Below, in pieces: positions 1 through 7,665 of a DNA stretch of 8,030 nucleotides. The notes under the pieces are model-generated. The model searched no databases. It saw nothing but the letters and a program-made list of their open reading frames with translations, and was not told the origin of the DNA. How positions within the stretch are numbered: position 1 is the stretch's first letter; every line of letters starts with the position of its first letter. Source of the DNA: Octadecabacter sp. (GTDB taxonomy: Bacteria > Pseudomonadota > Alphaproteobacteria > Rhodobacterales > Rhodobacteraceae); contig DQCL01000013.1 of NCBI GenBank assembly GCA_003533975.1, positions 13,502-21,531 on the forward strand, written 5' to 3'. A program made the translations under genes and the position numbers.

Positions 1-2595
1 GCGCCCGTTGTTGATACGCCCGAAGAAATTACAGAGGCAGAAGTCGACGCTGATTTACCGGCTGAAACTGAGGGCTTTGCTGCTGATGAGGCGAGTGCAG
101 AAGAATCTGCAGTCGAAGCCCCAGTAGAAGACGTACCCCTGGAAGCCGATCAAGAAGACGAAACCACGGTCGAAGACGCGCCCGTGGATGATGCGCCCGC
201 CCCGATGTTTGCATCACGGTTGCGTGCGGATCGGACAGAAGGGCACCCTACTCCGGCATCCGACGCCACCGCCAAACAAGATACCGGACGTACCGAGCCA
301 ACCTTTAGCCGTCATACGCCGGAGTCTCTGGCTGTTCCAACGGGCACAGGCACCGATCCGATGCCGCCACTGTCCGCGCCAAGTCGCAATGCAGATACGG
401 CCCCGGTTGTTCAGCCCATTACGACCCAAGCACCTGATGTGCAGGCCCCTGCAGCAGATATCGCCATTACAGGCGAGGCTCCGACGGCGTTGTCGCCAGA
501 TGCAGCGGTTGCAGCGGCATCGCTTACCGTACAGCCCGAAGATGATGTTCCCGCCCCGAATGACGATCCGGCGGATGACCCAACTGAAGAAAAACGCAGC
601 ACCGCAGCAACGGCACTTAGTGCGGCCACAGCAGTTGGCGGGGCCGTTGGTGGCATGTTCACCAGCCGACGCATGGCCCGCGCGGAAGCAAAGGCAGCCG
701 AGGCTGTTAAAGACGCAAAAACGACCGACAAGCTTGATGAAAAGTCACGTCTGACCGTTTTTGGCGCACGCAAGCAGCCAAAGAAAAAACCTAAAGTCGT
801 CGTCGGAGGAAAGCCACGTTTCCTCGGGTTGATCCTGACAGCGGTGTTGTTGTTGTTCCTTCTGGCAATCGCGGCGTTTGCGGCACTTTCCGAAGAAGGC
901 ATCGCCAGCTGGTTTGGCTTTGGCTCAACTGAAACACAAATCGCAGCCGCCCCTGCCGATCCGACATCGGCTCAGGAGGTGGCCGCAGCGCAAGCTGACG
1001 ATGGCGCACAAGTGGCCGCATCAGATGCAACTGATGCTTTGGCCACTCCAATTGCGCCCACAGGGGGACAGGTCCTTACCCCCGAGGAAGCCGCGCGTAT
1101 CTATGCTGCCACCGGTGTGTGGCAAAAGGCCCCCAGAATCCCCCTACATCCCCGTACAACGTCCCTCGATGGGCTGACGCTAACGTCAGCGCCGGCAGCT
1201 GTTGTCCGCGTTCCGCCCAGCCCCTTGGCATCCGCCAGCAGTGTGGCAGGTGATGCGGTCATTGCGACCCCGATTGACCCTCCACCACCAAGCCAACAGT
1301 TTGATTTCAATGATGAAGGTCTCGTTGTCGCAACAGCTGAGGGCGCGATCACGCCGGACGGAATCCTTGTGATTGTTGGACGCCCGGCGCTGAACCCACC
1401 AACGCGCCCGGGAACTGTCGCGCCTGAAATCACGCCACAAGACCAGCTCGCGGCTGTCATCCCGGAAGAAGCCGCACCAGTCACCGACGCCCCCGAAGGC
1501 GTTATCGTCATTGCAGGCCGCCCAGCTATTGAACCGCCCGTCCGCGCCGGCACGGCCACACCTGCCCCCGCACCACCTGAGGCGGAAGCACTGGCCACGG
1601 GTGATGCGCCACTTGTTGCCACAGATACTCTTTTGGTTCTCGCAGGATCGCCGCCCGTTCTTCCGCCGGTTCGCCCTGGCACGGTTGCGCCTTCCGCCCT
1701 TACGACACCCGAAGTTCCTGTTGATGTGACCCCAACCTCTGAGATCCCGACGACTGATGCGCCTGTTGGCGGTTTGAACGTGATTGCAGGCCCGCCGCCG
1801 ATCTTGCCACCGGCCCGCCCGGGAACGGTCGCTCCGCAAGGGGATCTCAACAGCCTATCGCAGGACATTGCAGCCGCACTAAATACCAGCACCGCGCAAG
1901 CGCCTACCGCCGATACGCGCCGCCCGACAACGCGCCCTGCCAGTATTCAACAAGCCGCGGTTGCGGCTGCCGCAGCTGCGAACACCCCCATTCTTGGTGC
2001 CCTCACCTCCGAGCAAGCCTCAGGTTTCCGCCCGCGGACCCGCCCTGCCGGACTTGCCCCCGCACCAACGCCGGAACCCGTACCCGTGCCCGAAGAAGCC
2101 GCAGTTGAGCCAGCGCCTGCCGCGCCTGCGGGCCTTCAGATCGCCCCCGAAATTGCCGCAGCCGTGCAAGCTGCTGCAAACCGACCGAACCCGATTGTGA
2201 ACCCGACTGCACAAGCTGTACCGCGCTCCTCGCGCCCTGATACGCGCCCGCGCAATATGGACCGTATTGTCGCGCGTGCAGCACAAGCGCAAGAACGTGC
2301 AGCCACCCAAGTCGCCGCCGTAGCGCCGCGAACCGTCGCACCAAGCGGCCCAACCGCCGGTTCGGTTGCGCAAGCGGCGACACTAGATAATGCGATCAAC
2401 CTGCGCGAAGTGAACCTCATCGGAATTTACGGTGGATCGGGTGATCGACGTGCTCTTATTCGGATGGGCAATGGCCGCTATTTGCGCGTGACTGTTGGCG
2501 ACAGTTTGGATGGTGGGCGTGTCACAGCCATCAGCGCTAACGCACTTAGCTACACCAAGCGCGGGCGAGCAATTACTTTGCAAGTTCCCGCCTAA
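1..2595 (+). CDS. Single-pass membrane protein with Pro/Ala-rich repeats and a C-terminal GspC/PilP-like HR domain (5' end missing)
   Basis: The frame is open from base 1, so the true start lies left of the window; 864 residues are visible. Seen: residues 1-150 are acidic and rich in Ala, Pro, Glu and Asp. A Lys-rich stretch (258-273) precedes one strong transmembrane helix (274-296, Leu/Ala/Phe-rich), which predicts the N-terminal part in the cytoplasm and the C-terminal part in the periplasm. A conserved-looking block starts at residue 360 (TPEEAARIYAATGVW). Then come four Pro-rich repeats, three RPxTRP motifs in an Ala-rich linker, and a beta-rich C-terminal domain (about 800-864) with the pattern VNLIGIYG, ALIRMGNG, VTVGDSLDGG, RAITLQVP. 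That pattern matches the HR/PilP domain of GspC and PilP, inner-membrane parts of type II secretion and type IV pilus machines. The role is therefore inferred as periplasmic protein contact or scaffolding. No secretion or pilus gene is nearby. Long Ala/Pro-rich proteins of this kind are easily misnamed translation initiation factor IF-2; no GTPase motif is present here. Confidence 0.8.
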   Translation, partial: APVVDTPEEITEAEVDADLPAETEGFAADEASAEESAVEAPVEDVPLEADQEDETTVEDAPVDDAPAPMFASRLRADRTEGHPTPASDATAKQDTGRTEPTFSRHTPESLAVPTGTGTDPMPPLSAPSRNADTAPVVQPITTQAPDVQAPAADIAITGEAPTALSPDAAVAAASLTVQPEDDVPAPNDDPADDPTEEKRSTAATALSAATAVGGAVGGMFTSRRMARAEAKAAEAVKDAKTTDKLDEKSRLTVFGARKQPKKKPKVVVGGKPRFLGLILTAVLLLFLLAIAAFAALSEEGIASWFGFGSTETQIAAAPADPTSAQEVAAAQADDGAQVAASDATDALATPIAPTGGQVLTPEEAARIYAATGVWQKAPRIPLHPRTTSLDGLTLTSAPAAVVRVPPSPLASASSVAGDAVIATPIDPPPPSQQFDFNDEGLVVATAEGAITPDGILVIVGRPALNPPTRPGTVAPEITPQDQLAAVIPEEAAPVTDAPEGVIVIAGRPAIEPPVRAGTATPAPAPPEAEALATGDAPLVATDTLLVLAGSPPVLPPVRPGTVAPSALTTPEVPVDVTPTSEIPTTDAPVGGLNVIAGPPPILPPARPGTVAPQGDLNSLSQDIAAALNTSTAQAPTADTRRPTTRPASIQQAAVAAAAAANTPILGALTSEQASGFRPRTRPAGLAPAPTPEPVPVPEEAAVEPAPAAPAGLQIAPEIAAAVQAAANRPNPIVNPTAQAVPRSSRPDTRPRNMDRIVARAAQAQERAATQVAAVAPRTVAPSGPTAGSVAQAATLDNAINLREVNLIGIYGGSGDRRALIRMGNGRYLRVTVGDSLDGGRVTAISANALSYTKRGRAITLQVPA
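1360..1839 (+). repeat. Four Pro-rich protein repeats (IAGRPxxxPPxRPGTVAP)
   Basis: Four 23-residue units lie inside the periplasmic part of the membrane protein, at 1360-1428, 1498-1566, 1627-1695 and 1771-1839. Each has a hydrophobic run (ILVIVG, VIVIAG, LLVLAG, LNVIAG), then a Pro-rich turn and RPGTVAP or a variant; unit 2 reads RAGTATP. They are separated by variable Ala/Pro/Glu-rich linkers, giving spacings of 138, 129 and 144 bp. All spacings are multiples of three, so the reading frame is kept. The DNA copies have diverged in codon choice, so this is an old protein-level repeat rather than a recent DNA duplication. Confidence 0.85.
1912..2253 (+). repeat. Three RPxTRP motifs in an Ala-rich linker
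   Basis: The motif RP-x-TRP occurs three times, at 1912-1941 (RRPTTRPA), 2026-2049 (FRPRTRPA) and 2224-2253 (SRPDTRPR), after the four longer Pro-rich repeats and before the C-terminal domain. The stretches between are Ala/Pro-rich and partly helical-looking (IAAALN, IQQAAVAAAAAA, EIAAAVQAAA). The regular Arg-Pro pairs give the linker a strong local positive charge, in contrast with the acidic cytoplasmic part. The function is unknown; binding to cell wall or to another envelope protein is a guess. Confidence 0.65.
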
Positions 2596-2634
2596 GAACT
2601 TGTATTTCCCGCGCCACAAACGGATAGCTGGCAT

Positions 2635-4545
2635 ATGGAACAAACCCTACTTCTAGCGACAGTCCTGCTTGGCGCTGCGGTCATCGCAGTGCCTTTGGCT
2701 GCGCGCCTTGGTCTCGGGTCTGTCCTTGGGTATTTGCTCGCTGGTGTTGTGATTGCCCCACTCATTGGCGCGGAAGCTGCTGAACTTCAGCATGTCGCCG
2801 AACTTGGTGTTGTGATGATGCTGTTTCTTATTGGCCTTGAACTTGAACCGCGCGCGCTTTGGGGAATGCGCCACCGCCTGCTTGGGTTGGGCGGTTTGCA
2901 AATTGGTGTGACAACCCTGTTGCTTATGGGGCTGTTCATGTGGATGGGGCAGCCGTGGCAAACGGCCCTCGCAGTCGGCATGATATTCGCGCTCTCGTCC
3001 ACAGCGATTGTCCTGCAAACCTTGGACGAAAAAGGCCTGATGCAGACCAGCGGCGGGCGCAGTACGTTTTCTGTGCTGCTCACCCAAGATATCGCCGTGA
3101 TCCCGATGCTTGCTTTGCTTCCCCTTCTCGCGCTGAAGCCACCTGTGTCCATCAGTCCAGATGGCTCTGTAACGCGGGGCATAGAAGCGCAAGAAACGAC
3201 CCACCATGCCATGAGCCTTGTGGAAGGTTTACCCGCATGGGGTGTCACTCTCGTGACCCTCGGTGCGGTTGTGGCTGTCATCTTTGTCGGGGTGTTCCTA
3301 ACCAACCCACTGTTTCGCTACATTCACCACGCCCGCCTACGCGAAATGTACACCGCCCTTGCATTGCTTATCGTTGTCTCGATCGCCGCGCTTATGGGCC
3401 TCGTCGGGCTGTCCGCAGCGCTCGGAACGTTCCTTGCTGGCGTTGTCCTTGCGAACTCCGAGTTCCGCCATGAGCTGGAAAGTGACCTCGCGCCGTTCAA
3501 GGGGCTGCTACTCGGGTTGTTCTTCATCACAGTCGGAGCAGGCATTGATTTTGAAATACTCCTGAACGACGCCTACCGCATCCTCGGGCTGACGCTTGCC
3601 GTCATATTGATTAAGGGCTTTATCCTTTATGTTCTGGCAACCATTTTCAAACTGAAACACCGAGCACGCTGGCTGTTTACCCTCGGCCTCGCCCAAGCAG
3701 GTGAATTTGGGTTTGTCCTCATCGCATTCTCACTTCAGCAGAACGTCTTGACCGATACACTCGGAGCAGACCTATTGCTGGTGGTTGCGCTGTCTATGCT
3801 CGTCACCCCGCTTCTGTTCATACTTTATGAAGTTTTATCCAAACGCATCGCATCCGAAACCGCCGATCACCCCGAAGACGAAATTGATGAAAAAGGCACT
3901 GTCATCATCGCGGGCATCGGGCGCTTTGGGCAGGTCGTGAACCGTCTTGTGCAGTCCAACGGATTTAGCACTGTGGTCCTTGATAACGACCTCAAGACCG
4001 TCCAACTCATGCGGACCTTTGGTTTCAAAGGGTTCTTCGGCGATCCGACCCGCCCTGATATTTTAAACGCCGCCGGGCTGGACGAGGCATCGGTGCTTGT
4101 CGTTGGATTGGACAGCAAAGAATCCGCCGTCAAACTGGTAAAATATGCGCGCCTACATAACCCTGACCTGCATATCGTCGCGCGTGCGCGCGACCGTGTA
4201 CATGTTTTCGAACTTTACGCGGCTGGTGCGAATGACATCGTCCGTGAACTGTTCGACGGCTCTTTGCGTGCAGGTCGTTACGTGCTGGAAAATCTCGGCC
4301 TTACTGAATTTGAAGCATCTGAAGCTGAAATGTCTTTCTACCAGCACGATCGCCGCATTCTGCGTGACCTTGCCGAAGTCTGGGATCCGAAAATCCCAAT
4401 CGCGGAAAACAGCGCCTACATCGAACGGGCAAAATCCGCGAACCGCGATTTGGAAAGTGCGCTCACCCAATCCTTGGATGAGGCCGAACGCAAAGCAACC
4501 CGCGGAAGCGATAGTCCCGCGTTTCGCCATGACCCCAAACGTTAA
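2635..4545 (+). CDS. kefC: KefB/KefC-type monovalent cation:proton antiporter (CPA2 family) with RCK domain
   Basis: A complete 636-residue protein, close to the roughly 620 of E. coli KefC. Seen: a multi-helix membrane part (about 1-400) with family signatures GLGSVLGYLLAGVVI (26-40), LFLIGLELEPRALW (63-76), LSSTAIVLQTLDE (120-132), QDIAVIPML (151-159), and the loop HELESDLAPFKGLLLGLFF (279-297). A cytosolic RCK/TrkA-N domain follows (about 421-535): GIGRFGQ nucleotide-binding loop (427-433), acidic residue ending strand 2 (VVLD, 447-450), FGDPTRPD (468-475) and ARARD (516-520). Known of the family: K+ or cation efflux coupled to H+ entry, in KefC gated by glutathione and its adducts. The arginines of GIGRFG and ARARD correspond to positions I recall as glutathione contacts in KefC. 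Oddities: about 20 extra residues near 168-200, Ala in place of the third acidic residue of the regulatory loop, and no kefF-like neighbour. It follows the upstream gene by 39 bp with only a weak GGA Shine-Dalgarno (2622-2624). KefB versus KefC cannot be decided. Confidence 0.92.
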   Translation: MEQTLLLATVLLGAAVIAVPLAARLGLGSVLGYLLAGVVIAPLIGAEAAELQHVAELGVVMMLFLIGLELEPRALWGMRHRLLGLGGLQIGVTTLLLMGLFMWMGQPWQTALAVGMIFALSSTAIVLQTLDEKGLMQTSGGRSTFSVLLTQDIAVIPMLALLPLLALKPPVSISPDGSVTRGIEAQETTHHAMSLVEGLPAWGVTLVTLGAVVAVIFVGVFLTNPLFRYIHHARLREMYTALALLIVVSIAALMGLVGLSAALGTFLAGVVLANSEFRHELESDLAPFKGLLLGLFFITVGAGIDFEILLNDAYRILGLTLAVILIKGFILYVLATIFKLKHRARWLFTLGLAQAGEFGFVLIAFSLQQNVLTDTLGADLLLVVALSMLVTPLLFILYEVLSKRIASETADHPEDEIDEKGTVIIAGIGRFGQVVNRLVQSNGFSTVVLDNDLKTVQLMRTFGFKGFFGDPTRPDILNAAGLDEASVLVVGLDSKESAVKLVKYARLHNPDLHIVARARDRVHVFELYAAGANDIVRELFDGSLRAGRYVLENLGLTEFEASEAEMSFYQHDRRILRDLAEVWDPKIPIAENSAYIERAKSANRDLESALTQSLDEAERKATRGSDSPAFRHDPKR

Positions 4546-5556
4546 TTAGCCCGCAGCAACGCCTGCTTCGGCAAAGGTCGCCATGTCAGAATGGCACGCA
4601 ATTGCCGATTTCAACACATTTATCGCAAGCACCCCACCAGAGCCCTCGCCCAAGCGTAGGCCCAGCGACAACAGCGGCTGCTTACCAAGTGCACTCAGCA
4701 ATCTTTCATGCGCACCTTCCGCGCTCAAATGCCCAGCAATCGTGTGGTCCAATGACCCAGCCACAGCTTTTTCAAGCGCCGACGCAGCCGCGCTGCAAAT
4801 AAACCCGTCCAAGATCACAGGAATACGATGGTGGCGTGCGGCAGCGATCGCGCCAGCCATTGCCGCCAGTTCTCGTCCACCAAGGCATCGAAGTGCCTCA
4901 AGCGGGTCAGTTGTATCATGCAATGCCAAGCCACGCGCAACAACGTCTGTCTTGCGCGCAAGCCCTTCGTCATCCACGCCCGTGCCGCGACCTGTCCAAT
5001 CGGCAGCGTCCCCCCCCAGTACCGCCGCCGCAACGGCCGCAGCTGATGTCGTGTTACCAATGCCCATTTCGCCCGTTACAAGCAGGTCGGCCTCAGGATC
5101 GACAGCCGCCCAGCCCGCGATCAGCGCCAGAACGACTTCGTCTTCGCTCATTGCGGGGGCCACGGTAAAGTCCTGCGTTGGCATATCCAGATCAAGGGCG
5201 ACCACGTCCAACGACGCCCCTGCCGCTTTGGACAATTGGTTGATTGCCGCACCGCCATGTTCGAAATTCGCGACCATCTGAACGGTAACTTCCGGTGGAA
5301 ACGCCGAAACACCTTGCGCGCACACACCGTGGTTCCCCGCGAAGATAATAACCTGCGGGTTTTCAATGCTGGGCCGATCTGTATCGCGCCACCCTGCATA
5401 CCAAATCGCTAATTCCTCAAGACGCCCCAATGCTCCTGGAGGTTTCGTAAGTTGCCCGTTGCGCTCTTTGGCACCAGCGATTGAGGCCATGTCTGGCCCT
5501 GTAGCGGCCTCAAGCATGGCGCGAAATTCAGAAAGGCTAGAGAAAGGGGCGGTCAT
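4546..5556 (-). CDS. cobT: Nicotinate-nucleotide--dimethylbenzimidazole phosphoribosyltransferase
   Basis: A cytosolic enzyme of 336 residues, a normal length. It transfers ribose phosphate from nicotinate mononucleotide to 5,6-dimethylbenzimidazole, giving alpha-ribazole 5'-phosphate for the lower ligand of cobalamin. Seen: [13 protein letters not shown] (38-50), [17 protein letters not shown] (71-87), [14 protein letters not shown] (95-108), [14 protein letters not shown] (161-174), [11 protein letters not shown] (248-258) and LRLGEGSGG (300-308). The glutamate in the last motif (E304) matches the family's catalytic base; E163 is the second conserved glutamate, both from memory of the Salmonella enzyme. 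Start: ATG at 5554-5556 (MTAPFSSL) has GAGG eight bases upstream and gives the usual N-terminus. The frame stays open 57 codons further, but that would run into cobS and looks non-coding. Its stop touches the antiporter's stop; it is divergent from cobS. Confidence 0.96.
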   Translation of the reverse strand: MTAPFSSLSEFRAMLEAATGPDMASIAGAKERNGQLTKPPGALGRLEELAIWYAGWRDTDRPSIENPQVIIFAGNHGVCAQGVSAFPPEVTVQMVANFEHGGAAINQLSKAAGASLDVVALDLDMPTQDFTVAPAMSEDEVVLALIAGWAAVDPEADLLVTGEMGIGNTTSAAAVAAAVLGGDAADWTGRGTGVDDEGLARKTDVVARGLALHDTTDPLEALRCLGGRELAAMAGAIAAARHHRIPVILDGFICSAAASALEKAVAGSLDHTIAGHLSAEGAHERLLSALGKQPLLSLGLRLGEGSGGVLAINVLKSAIACHSDMATFAEAGVAAG

Positions 5557-5564
5557 GGCACGGG

Positions 5565-5568
5565 CCTC
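5565..5568 (-). promoter_or_regulatory. Ribosome binding site of cobT
   Basis: On the minus strand GAGG lies eight bases before the ATG at 5554-5556. It supports this start over the longer open frame reaching 5727. Confidence 0.6.
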
Positions 5569-5619
5569 ATTGCAAACAGTTACCGCACTCTCTACCCAAT
5601 GGGGCGGAAATGACCAGAC

Positions 5620-5625
5620 AGGAAG
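5620..5625 (+). promoter_or_regulatory. Ribosome binding site of cobS
   Basis: AGGAAG ends seven bases before the ATG at 5633. This decides the start: the longer in-frame ATG at 5555 would overlap the cobT start codon and add 26 residues that do not look like CobS. Confidence 0.65.
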
Positions 5626-5632
5626 CGGCGAC

Positions 5633-6409
5633 ATGGCGCAAAACAACGACAAGACATCGCCCCTTGCTCTCTCAGACATCGCCGCAGCCCTCGGGTTGCT
5701 CAGCCGATTGCCGATTTCCGTAAACACTGATCGCGCAACAGAACGCGGCGCGATGGCGGCATGGGCCTACCCGATTGCAGGCCTGATCCTTGCGTTGATC
5801 GCGGGCGTCGTAACGCAAATCGCGCTTTGGCTTGGCCTGCCCAACACATTGACTGCGGGCGTCACGCTCGCCACGCTCATCATCACAACAGGTGCAATGC
5901 ACGAAGATGGCTTGGCTGACTCCGCCGATGGACTTTGGGGCGGCTGGGACAAGGATCATCGCCTAAAAATCATGAAGGACAGCTTTATCGGCACCTATGG
6001 GGTCCTCGCGCTCGCCCTTAGCCTACTCCTCAGGTGGGGCGCATTATGCATCATTCTTGATCTTGGAATGCTTTGGCCTGCCATCCTCACCAGTGCAATT
6101 CTCAGCCGCTCGGTGATGGTTCCGATAATGGCATTCCTACCGCATGCCCGCACAGAAGGCCTCAGCCATTCCGTTGGCCGCCCATCCGTCCAAACCGCGT
6201 ATATCGCACTGGCGATCGCAGCGGTTGCAACCTTCATCCTCGTCCAGTTCTGGGCGGTTTGGCTTATTGCAGCATGCGCACTCATTGCGCTCGCATGCAC
6301 CATTATCGCAAAGTCAAAGATCAAGGGGCAAACCGGTGACATTCTCGGGGCCACACAACAGCTCACAGAAATCGCCGCCCTGCTCACATTCGCAACGCTT
6401 CTGACTTAA
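5633..6409 (+). CDS. cobS: Adenosylcobinamide-GDP ribazoletransferase (cobalamin synthase)
   Basis: An inner-membrane enzyme of 258 residues, the family's usual size. It joins alpha-ribazole (or its phosphate) to adenosylcobinamide-GDP, the closing step of cobalamin nucleotide loop assembly, using the product that CobT makes. Seen: LLSRLPI near the N-terminus (22-28), then [22 protein letters not shown] (37-58). The family signature [16 protein letters not shown] (89-104), with Asp and Glu residues expected to bind Mg2+, is followed by [15 protein letters not shown] (110-124). Further hydrophobic segments lie at about 130-170 and 187-226, and [17 protein letters not shown] (235-251) closes the protein. 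The start ATG has a good AGGAAG site. It is divergent from cobT and convergent with the downstream propeller-like gene, with 37 bp between the two stops. Nothing is truncated. Confidence 0.96.
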   Translation: MAQNNDKTSPLALSDIAAALGLLSRLPISVNTDRATERGAMAAWAYPIAGLILALIAGVVTQIALWLGLPNTLTAGVTLATLIITTGAMHEDGLADSADGLWGGWDKDHRLKIMKDSFIGTYGVLALALSLLLRWGALCIILDLGMLWPAILTSAILSRSVMVPIMAFLPHARTEGLSHSVGRPSVQTAYIALAIAAVATFILVQFWAVWLIAACALIALACTIIAKSKIKGQTGDILGATQQLTEIAALLTFATLLT

Positions 6410-6446
6410 CTTTGCCTCTGTTGTGAAAACATCCCCGCCCGACGCT
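6410..6446. other. Short convergent gap with no visible terminator
   Basis: These 37 bp separate the cobS stop from the stop of the minus-strand exported protein gene. I see no GC-rich hairpin followed by a T run in either direction, so transcription end here is either Rho-dependent or located inside the coding regions. Confidence 0.5.
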
Positions 6447-7190
6447 TCAAAACGTGCAGTTTAGAACCGCGTCCAGCTGCTCGGCTGAAAACGCTGCAAC
6501 CGAACGCGCCTCTAACACACCACCATCCATCCGCGTGACCATAACGTCAGACCAGTCGCCATCTGCGGTTACAACCTCAGGGCCGTCACCACAGTCACGG
6601 ACACCGCTGGAAATGAAGTCCTGCCCAATCTGATGGTTCGTCAACCCGCCCAACTCAGCATCCAGCACTAAACCCTCACCGTCCCACTCAAAGACCCGCA
6701 ATGTCTTCGCTAAATGTGGACGGTCAATAAATGCGACTTCAATGCGACCATCCCCATCCAAATCAGCGGCCCCAATTGGAGCAAGCCAACGGTTCGAGCG
6801 ACCAATATGGGAGGTTTCGGCAATCTTTCCCGTCTCATCGTAAACCGCCAAAGACCCACCGCGTGCCATGTCGGTTTCAATCACCACGACTTCGGGTGCG
6901 CCATCTCCTGTAATGTCCCACAGACGTGGCGCGATATCCTCAAAAACATGATCATCGGGCAGGCTCACCCGATAGCGCCGTTTGTGCGCCCAATCCCCAG
7001 CTTCAATCACCAGCTGGGTGAACTCAACCGCGTCTCCGAGAATACCATGCCCATAACGCGTCGTTGGCCCCTCAAACGTGGCGCCAACAATCGTCTCAGC
7101 TGCGCTGGCCCCGGCCAACCCCACACACAACGTCAGCGACGCACCGCGGAAAAGACCTTGCAGCCCCCACGACGTCGAACGCGGTGCCAC
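6447..7190 (-). CDS. Exported FG-GAP/VCBS-repeat-like protein, hypothetical
   Basis: A 247-residue protein of unknown function. Seen: a likely Sec signal peptide (Arg at 4 and 15, hydrophobic 18-28, cut after ASA at 28-30). Three Asp-rich repeat cores follow: DITGDGAPEVVV (92-103), DLDGDGRIEVAF (143-154) and the shortened DCGDGPEVVTAD (199-210). DxDGDGxxE loops are typical of FG-GAP/VCBS repeats, which bind Ca2+ and build beta-propellers. Three cores are too few for a full seven-blade propeller, though weaker blades may lie between (SLAVYDETG, LRVFEWDGEG). After signal removal only two cysteines remain (C200 and C245), so a disulphide is possible in the periplasm. The start is GTG at 7188-7190, one base after the ferredoxin stop, with AAGG directly against it instead of at normal spacing. 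Translation therefore probably depends on coupling to the ferredoxin gene. No other start keeps the signal peptide. Confidence 0.85.
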   Translation of the reverse strand: MAPRSTSWGLQGLFRGASLTLCVGLAGASAAETIVGATFEGPTTRYGHGILGDAVEFTQLVIEAGDWAHKRRYRVSLPDDHVFEDIAPRLWDITGDGAPEVVVIETDMARGGSLAVYDETGKIAETSHIGRSNRWLAPIGAADLDGDGRIEVAFIDRPHLAKTLRVFEWDGEGLVLDAELGGLTNHQIGQDFISSGVRDCGDGPEVVTADGDWSDVMVTRMDGGVLEARSVAAFSAEQLDAVLNCTF

Positions 7191-7191
7191 C

Positions 7192-7530
<339 letters not shown>

Positions 7531-7631
7531 TCAAAATTCTGTTGCCAGATAGATAGGCCGCGCAGCACGGCCATTCCAGCCCCTTTTACTCACGAAATCG
7601 TTGAAAGGGTGGCACGTAAACGACACCATCG

Positions 7632-7649
7632 GCACCTGAATTGCACCTG
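7632..7649 (+). repeat. Direct repeat GCACCTG x2, 11-bp period
   Basis: GCACCTG occurs at 7632-7638 and 7643-7649 with AATT between. The 11-bp period places both copies on roughly the same face of the helix, as in tandem protein-binding sites. It runs directly into the inverted repeat at 7649. It could be chance, given the short length. Confidence 0.45.
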
Positions 7650-7664
7650 CGTGACTTATCACGC
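7649..7664. promoter_or_regulatory. Perfect inverted repeat, candidate operator
   Basis: GCGTGA-CTTA-TCACGC is a perfect 6-4-6 palindrome, 68 bp before the lipoprotein start and 134 bp from the ferredoxin start. Its TGA-N4-TCA core has the wrong spacing for FNR or CRP sites, which have TGA-N6-TCA. Only TTT follows, so it is a poor terminator. A dimeric repressor or activator site is the likeliest reading, but the regulator is unknown. Confidence 0.45.
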
Positions 7665-7665
7665 T

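Larger units (their letters stand above)
5557..5632. promoter_or_regulatory. Short divergent cobT/cobS intergenic region
   Basis: These 76 bp must hold both ribosome binding sites and at least part of the promoters for cobT (leftward) and cobS (rightward). I find no convincing -35/-10 pair in either direction. The space is too small for a cobalamin riboswitch, which is about 200 nt, and I see no B12-box-like element. Promoter elements may reach into the coding regions. Confidence 0.5.

Noticed and set aside
188..754. 188-codon plus-strand open frame overlapping the first gene
   Set aside because: It is rich in Arg, Pro and Gln in a pattern typical of out-of-frame GC-rich DNA, and lies wholly inside the real coding frame.
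1101..1892. 263-codon minus-strand open frame opposite the repeat region
   Set aside because: It is a shadow of the Pro/Ala-rich plus-strand gene, with low-complexity Gly/Ala/Thr sequence following the same repeat period and no ribosome binding site.
184..2595. GTG at 184 as the start of the first gene
   Set aside because: The frame is open without a stop from base 1 and the upstream 61 codons have the same acidic Ala/Glu-rich character, so the gene begins left of the window.
4583..5281. 232-codon plus-strand open frame opposite cobT
   Set aside because: It is Ser/Ala/Pro-rich shadow sequence opposite a well-supported enzyme gene.
5366..5632. Longer plus-strand frame upstream of cobS, including ATG at 5555
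   Set aside because: Most of it is antisense to cobT. The ATG at 5633 has AGGAAG at proper spacing and gives the normal CobS length.
5557..5727. 57-codon N-terminal extension of cobT
   Set aside because: It would overlap the cobS start region, does not resemble CobT, and the internal ATG at 5554-5556 has a good GAGG site and the family N-terminus.
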